Shown here: one piece after another, positions 61,301 through 64,000 of the stretch | Layout of the letters: the number at the start of each line of letters is the position of its first letter | Position numbering within the stretch: position 1 is the first letter of the stretch | Assembly (NCBI GenBank): GCA_003255065.1 | Contig: QAOA01004878.1 | Location: 333,327 to 397,326 of the forward strand | Length of the DNA: 64,000 nucleotides | Reading direction: 5' to 3' | From: Cercis canadensis | Lineage: Eukaryota; Streptophyta; Magnoliopsida; Fabales; Fabaceae | Notes under the pieces: generated by a model | What the model was told of the DNA's origin: nothing | Databases searched by the model: none | The model's input: only the letters and a program-made list of their open reading frames with translations | Position numbers and translations under genes: made by a program

Positions 61301-64000
61301 ATGAGAATGAAAAACCCTAATCTGCGTTTTCTGCTTCTTCTCCTTCTGGTTTTGCAACTGAGCTCCGTCCTTTCATGGAAAAAGGATGAGTTCAGAAACT
61401 GTCACCAGACACCATTTTGCAAACGAGCTCGAGCCCGCAAGCCCGGTTTCTGCTCTCTTGTCGCCCATGATGTCTCCATATCCGATGGTGACCTCACTGC
61501 CAAGCTCATTCCCAAAAACCAAGATAATCAGGAAGATCAAAGTCAAATCAGACCATTGATTCTCACTCTTTCTGTGTACCAAGATGGGATCATGCGGCTC
61601 AAGATTGATGAAGACCCTTCTCTGGACCCGCCCAAGAAGCGCTTCGAGGTCCCTGATGTGATTGTGTCAGAATTTGTGGACAAGAAGCTTTGGCTTCAGA
61701 GGCTTTCAACGGAGACCATCGGCGGAGATTCTGGTCCCTCTTCAATTGTATATTTATCGGACAGTTACGAAGCAGTCCTTCGTCACGATCCATTTGAGGT
61801 TTACGTACGGGATAGTGCAGGTAATAGTGTAGTGTCTTTGAATTCTCATGGATTGTTTGATTTTGAGCAATTAAGACAGAAAAAGGAAGGGGATGACTGG
61901 GAAGAGAAATTCAAAGGGCATACAGATACAAGGCCTTATGGCCCTCAATCGGTTAGTTTCGATGTGTCATTCTACGAGGCTGATTTTGTGTATGGAATTC
62001 CCGAGCATGCTACGAGTCTTGCTTTGAAACCCACAAGAGGACCCGGAGTCGAGGAATCAGAGCCCTATAGGTTGTTTAATTTGGATGTTTTCGAGTATAT
62101 TCATGATTCACCATTTGGACTTTATGGGTCAATACCTTTCATGCTTTCGCATGGGAAATCGCGGGGGACTTCGGGTTTTTTCTGGTTGAATGCAGCTGAA
62201 ATGCAGATTGATGTTCTTGGCTCTGGGTGGGATGGAGAGTCAGGAATTTCACTTCCCTCCTCCCAAAGCAGAATTGATACCTTTTGGATGAGTGAGGCTG
62301 GTGTCGTCGATGCATTCTTTTTCGTGGGTCCTGGGCCCAAGGATGTGATTCGACAGTATACTAGTGTAACTGGTACGACAGCAATGCCACAGTTCTTCTC
62401 AATCGCATATCATCAATGTAGGTGGAACTATCGGGATGAAGAGGATGTTGAGAATGTAGATTCTAAGTTTGATGAACACGACATTCCATATGATGTTTTG
62501 TGGCTTGATATTGAGCACACTGATGGGAAGAAGTATTTTACATGGGATAGGGTTCTATTCCCACATCCTGAAGAGATGCAGAGAAAGTTGTCTGGAAAGG
62601 GTAGACACATGGTTACCATTGTGGATCCTCATATTAAGCGGGATGAGTCATTTCAATTGCACAAGGAGGCCACAGAGAAGGGGTATTATGTTAAGGATGC
62701 TAATGGCAATGACTATGATGGTTGGTGCTGGCCCGGTTCATCATCATACCCGGACACGTTAAAATCAGAAATTAGGTCATGGTGGGCTGATAAGTTTTCT
62801 TACCAAAATTATGTTGGTTCAACTCCTTCACTTTACATATGGAATGACATGAATGAACCTTCAGTCTTCAATGGTCCTGAGGTATGTAAATGATTTCAAA
62901 GATGCACATTTATTTCAGTTTAATGCTTTTGATAATGATATGTTGTGTATATTTAAGATGTTCCCAAGGAAAATTCGTTGTTATGTACTTGTTCATGATT
63001 GGCATAGACAAATTAATCTTTACGCATTTGGGAGAAAGTAAAAACTAAACCAAATACATAATTACATATATCCATGGCTTTGATAATTATAGTCAAGGAA
63101 TTTACAGTTGGGATCTTGTGTGATGTGTATCTTTCTGATGCATGGGTTTCCTATTATCCTTGAAGTATTTTCAGTTATATTCTTGGTTTTAACTGATTTC
63201 TTCTGACCACTGAAATCCTCACGAAGTTGCTATGCACACAAAAAATAGAAAACAAATAATGCATCATCCATTTTGATCATGAGAAATGCTATCTTATGTG
63301 GGTTCTGTTGAACCTCGTCATTTGTTATGCTGTGTTAAGGTTCTATGGCCCTCCACAAACAGATCATGTATCTGTGGGTTCCATCTAATTCACACTAGGG
63401 AAAGGATTTAATGTGCTTTTGTATTATGTCCCCCATTTCCTCCATATGGTAAGTGTTTCTATTTTCCACCCGGAGATAGAGACTGAAGATAGGGTTTCTT
63501 GACTTGTATGCAGGTTACGATGCCTAGAGATGCTTTACATTATGGAGGTGTGGAACATCGGGAGTTGCATAATGCCTATGGATACTACTTCCACATGGCA
63601 ACAGCTGATGGGCTAATAAAACGTGGTGATGGGAAAGACAGGCCATTTGTTTTGTCAAGAGCCTTATTTGCTGGAAGTCAAAGGTATGGAGCAGTTTGGA
63701 CTGGAGATAATTCTGCTGATTGGGATCAACTAAGAGTTTCTGTTCCAATGGTTTTGACCCTTGGTCTTACTGGAATGTCATTCTCCGGTTAGTTACATAC
63801 TTATAATGATATATTAACTCAATATTCTTTTCTTCAAATATTCATAGTCAATATGCTTATTTGCATATGTTCTTTTGGTAAAATGCCCATATCTCATGTA
63901 CCTTTTGTAGGTGCTGATGTTGGTGGTTTTTTTGGGAATCCTGAACTGGAGTTATTGGTTCGCTGGTATCAGATAGGAGCTTACTATCCTTTCTTTAGGG
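61301..64000 (+). CDS. PSL5: Glucosidase II alpha subunit (GH31), 5' part; gene continues past the right edge
   Basis: Glucosidase II trims the two inner glucose residues from N-glycans in the ER during glycoprotein quality control. Three exons are in view: 61301-62881, 63514-63787 and 63911 to the edge, giving 648 residues so far; the family is about 920 residues. I chose the start at 61301 ([10 protein letters not shown]); an ATG at 61241 would add 20 residues ahead of the signal peptide. A hydrophobic Leu-rich signal ([15 protein letters not shown]) is followed by the mature start [10 protein letters not shown]31 marks: [38 protein letters not shown], then [15 protein letters not shown] with the nucleophile Asp at about 516, and [11 protein letters not shown] with the candidate acid/base Asp at about 592. 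The last visible part is [11 protein letters not shown]. In Arabidopsis the gene (RSW3/PSL5, At5g63840) lies next to AAP4 and UVR8. Confidence 0.95.

Noticed and set aside
1-64000. CRISPR arrays, operons, rRNA or tRNA genes
   Set aside because: The DNA is nuclear plant DNA; no array, rRNA motif or tRNA cloverleaf was seen by eye. A tRNAscan run would settle the tRNA question.

Overview
This window is nuclear DNA from a flowering plant, most likely a woody or other non-grass eudicot. The genes carry many short AT-rich introns with GT-AG borders, several products have plastid transit peptides or ER signal peptides, and the spaces between genes are about 65-70% AT and hold plant-type transposon debris. 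Every recognised gene is an ordinary conserved plant gene. The species cannot be named from the sequence.

Layout from left to right. 705-2029 (-): 5' part of U2 snRNP protein A'. 2290-3110: a degenerate telomere-like tract. 4347-7394 (+): an Hsp70 nucleotide-exchange factor of the Fes1/SIL1 type with a signal peptide. 10321-10695: a hAT-type MITE. 11100-13419 (+): plastid RAD52-like protein. 14670-16942 (-): a truncated AP-5 zeta-like gene. 17851-19134 (+): a DC1 zinc-finger gene broken by a TRIM retrotransposon at 18220-18638. 20800-25067 (-): a plastid DUF1350 alpha/beta-hydrolase. 27810-34460 (+): the UV-B receptor UVR8. 38047-45397 (+): an auxilin-like J-protein. 46341-48022: remains of a pararetrovirus-like element. 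48605-50683 (-): an AAP amino acid permease. 55529-59097 (+): a plastid DUF3727 protein. 60071-60713: three tandem copies of a 216-bp unit, followed by a foldback element. 61301-64000+ (+): glucosidase II alpha, which runs off the right edge.

The genes do not form one pathway. From memory of the Arabidopsis map, two groups match old gene neighbourhoods: DUF1350 next to RAD52-2 (At5g47860/At5g47870), and glucosidase II alpha, AAP4 and UVR8 in a row (At5g63840/63850/63860). This supports calling the permease the AAP4 orthologue. Exon boundaries for the main genes were built by hand, and the reading phase closes across every junction.

No new biological system was found. The items most worth a second look are the TRIM insertion with its target-site duplication, the pararetrovirus-like fragment, the broken AP-5 zeta-like gene, a GC-AG intron in the DUF3727 gene, the telomere-like tract, the 216-bp triplication, and three single-N joins flanked by duplicated sequence that look like assembly artefacts.
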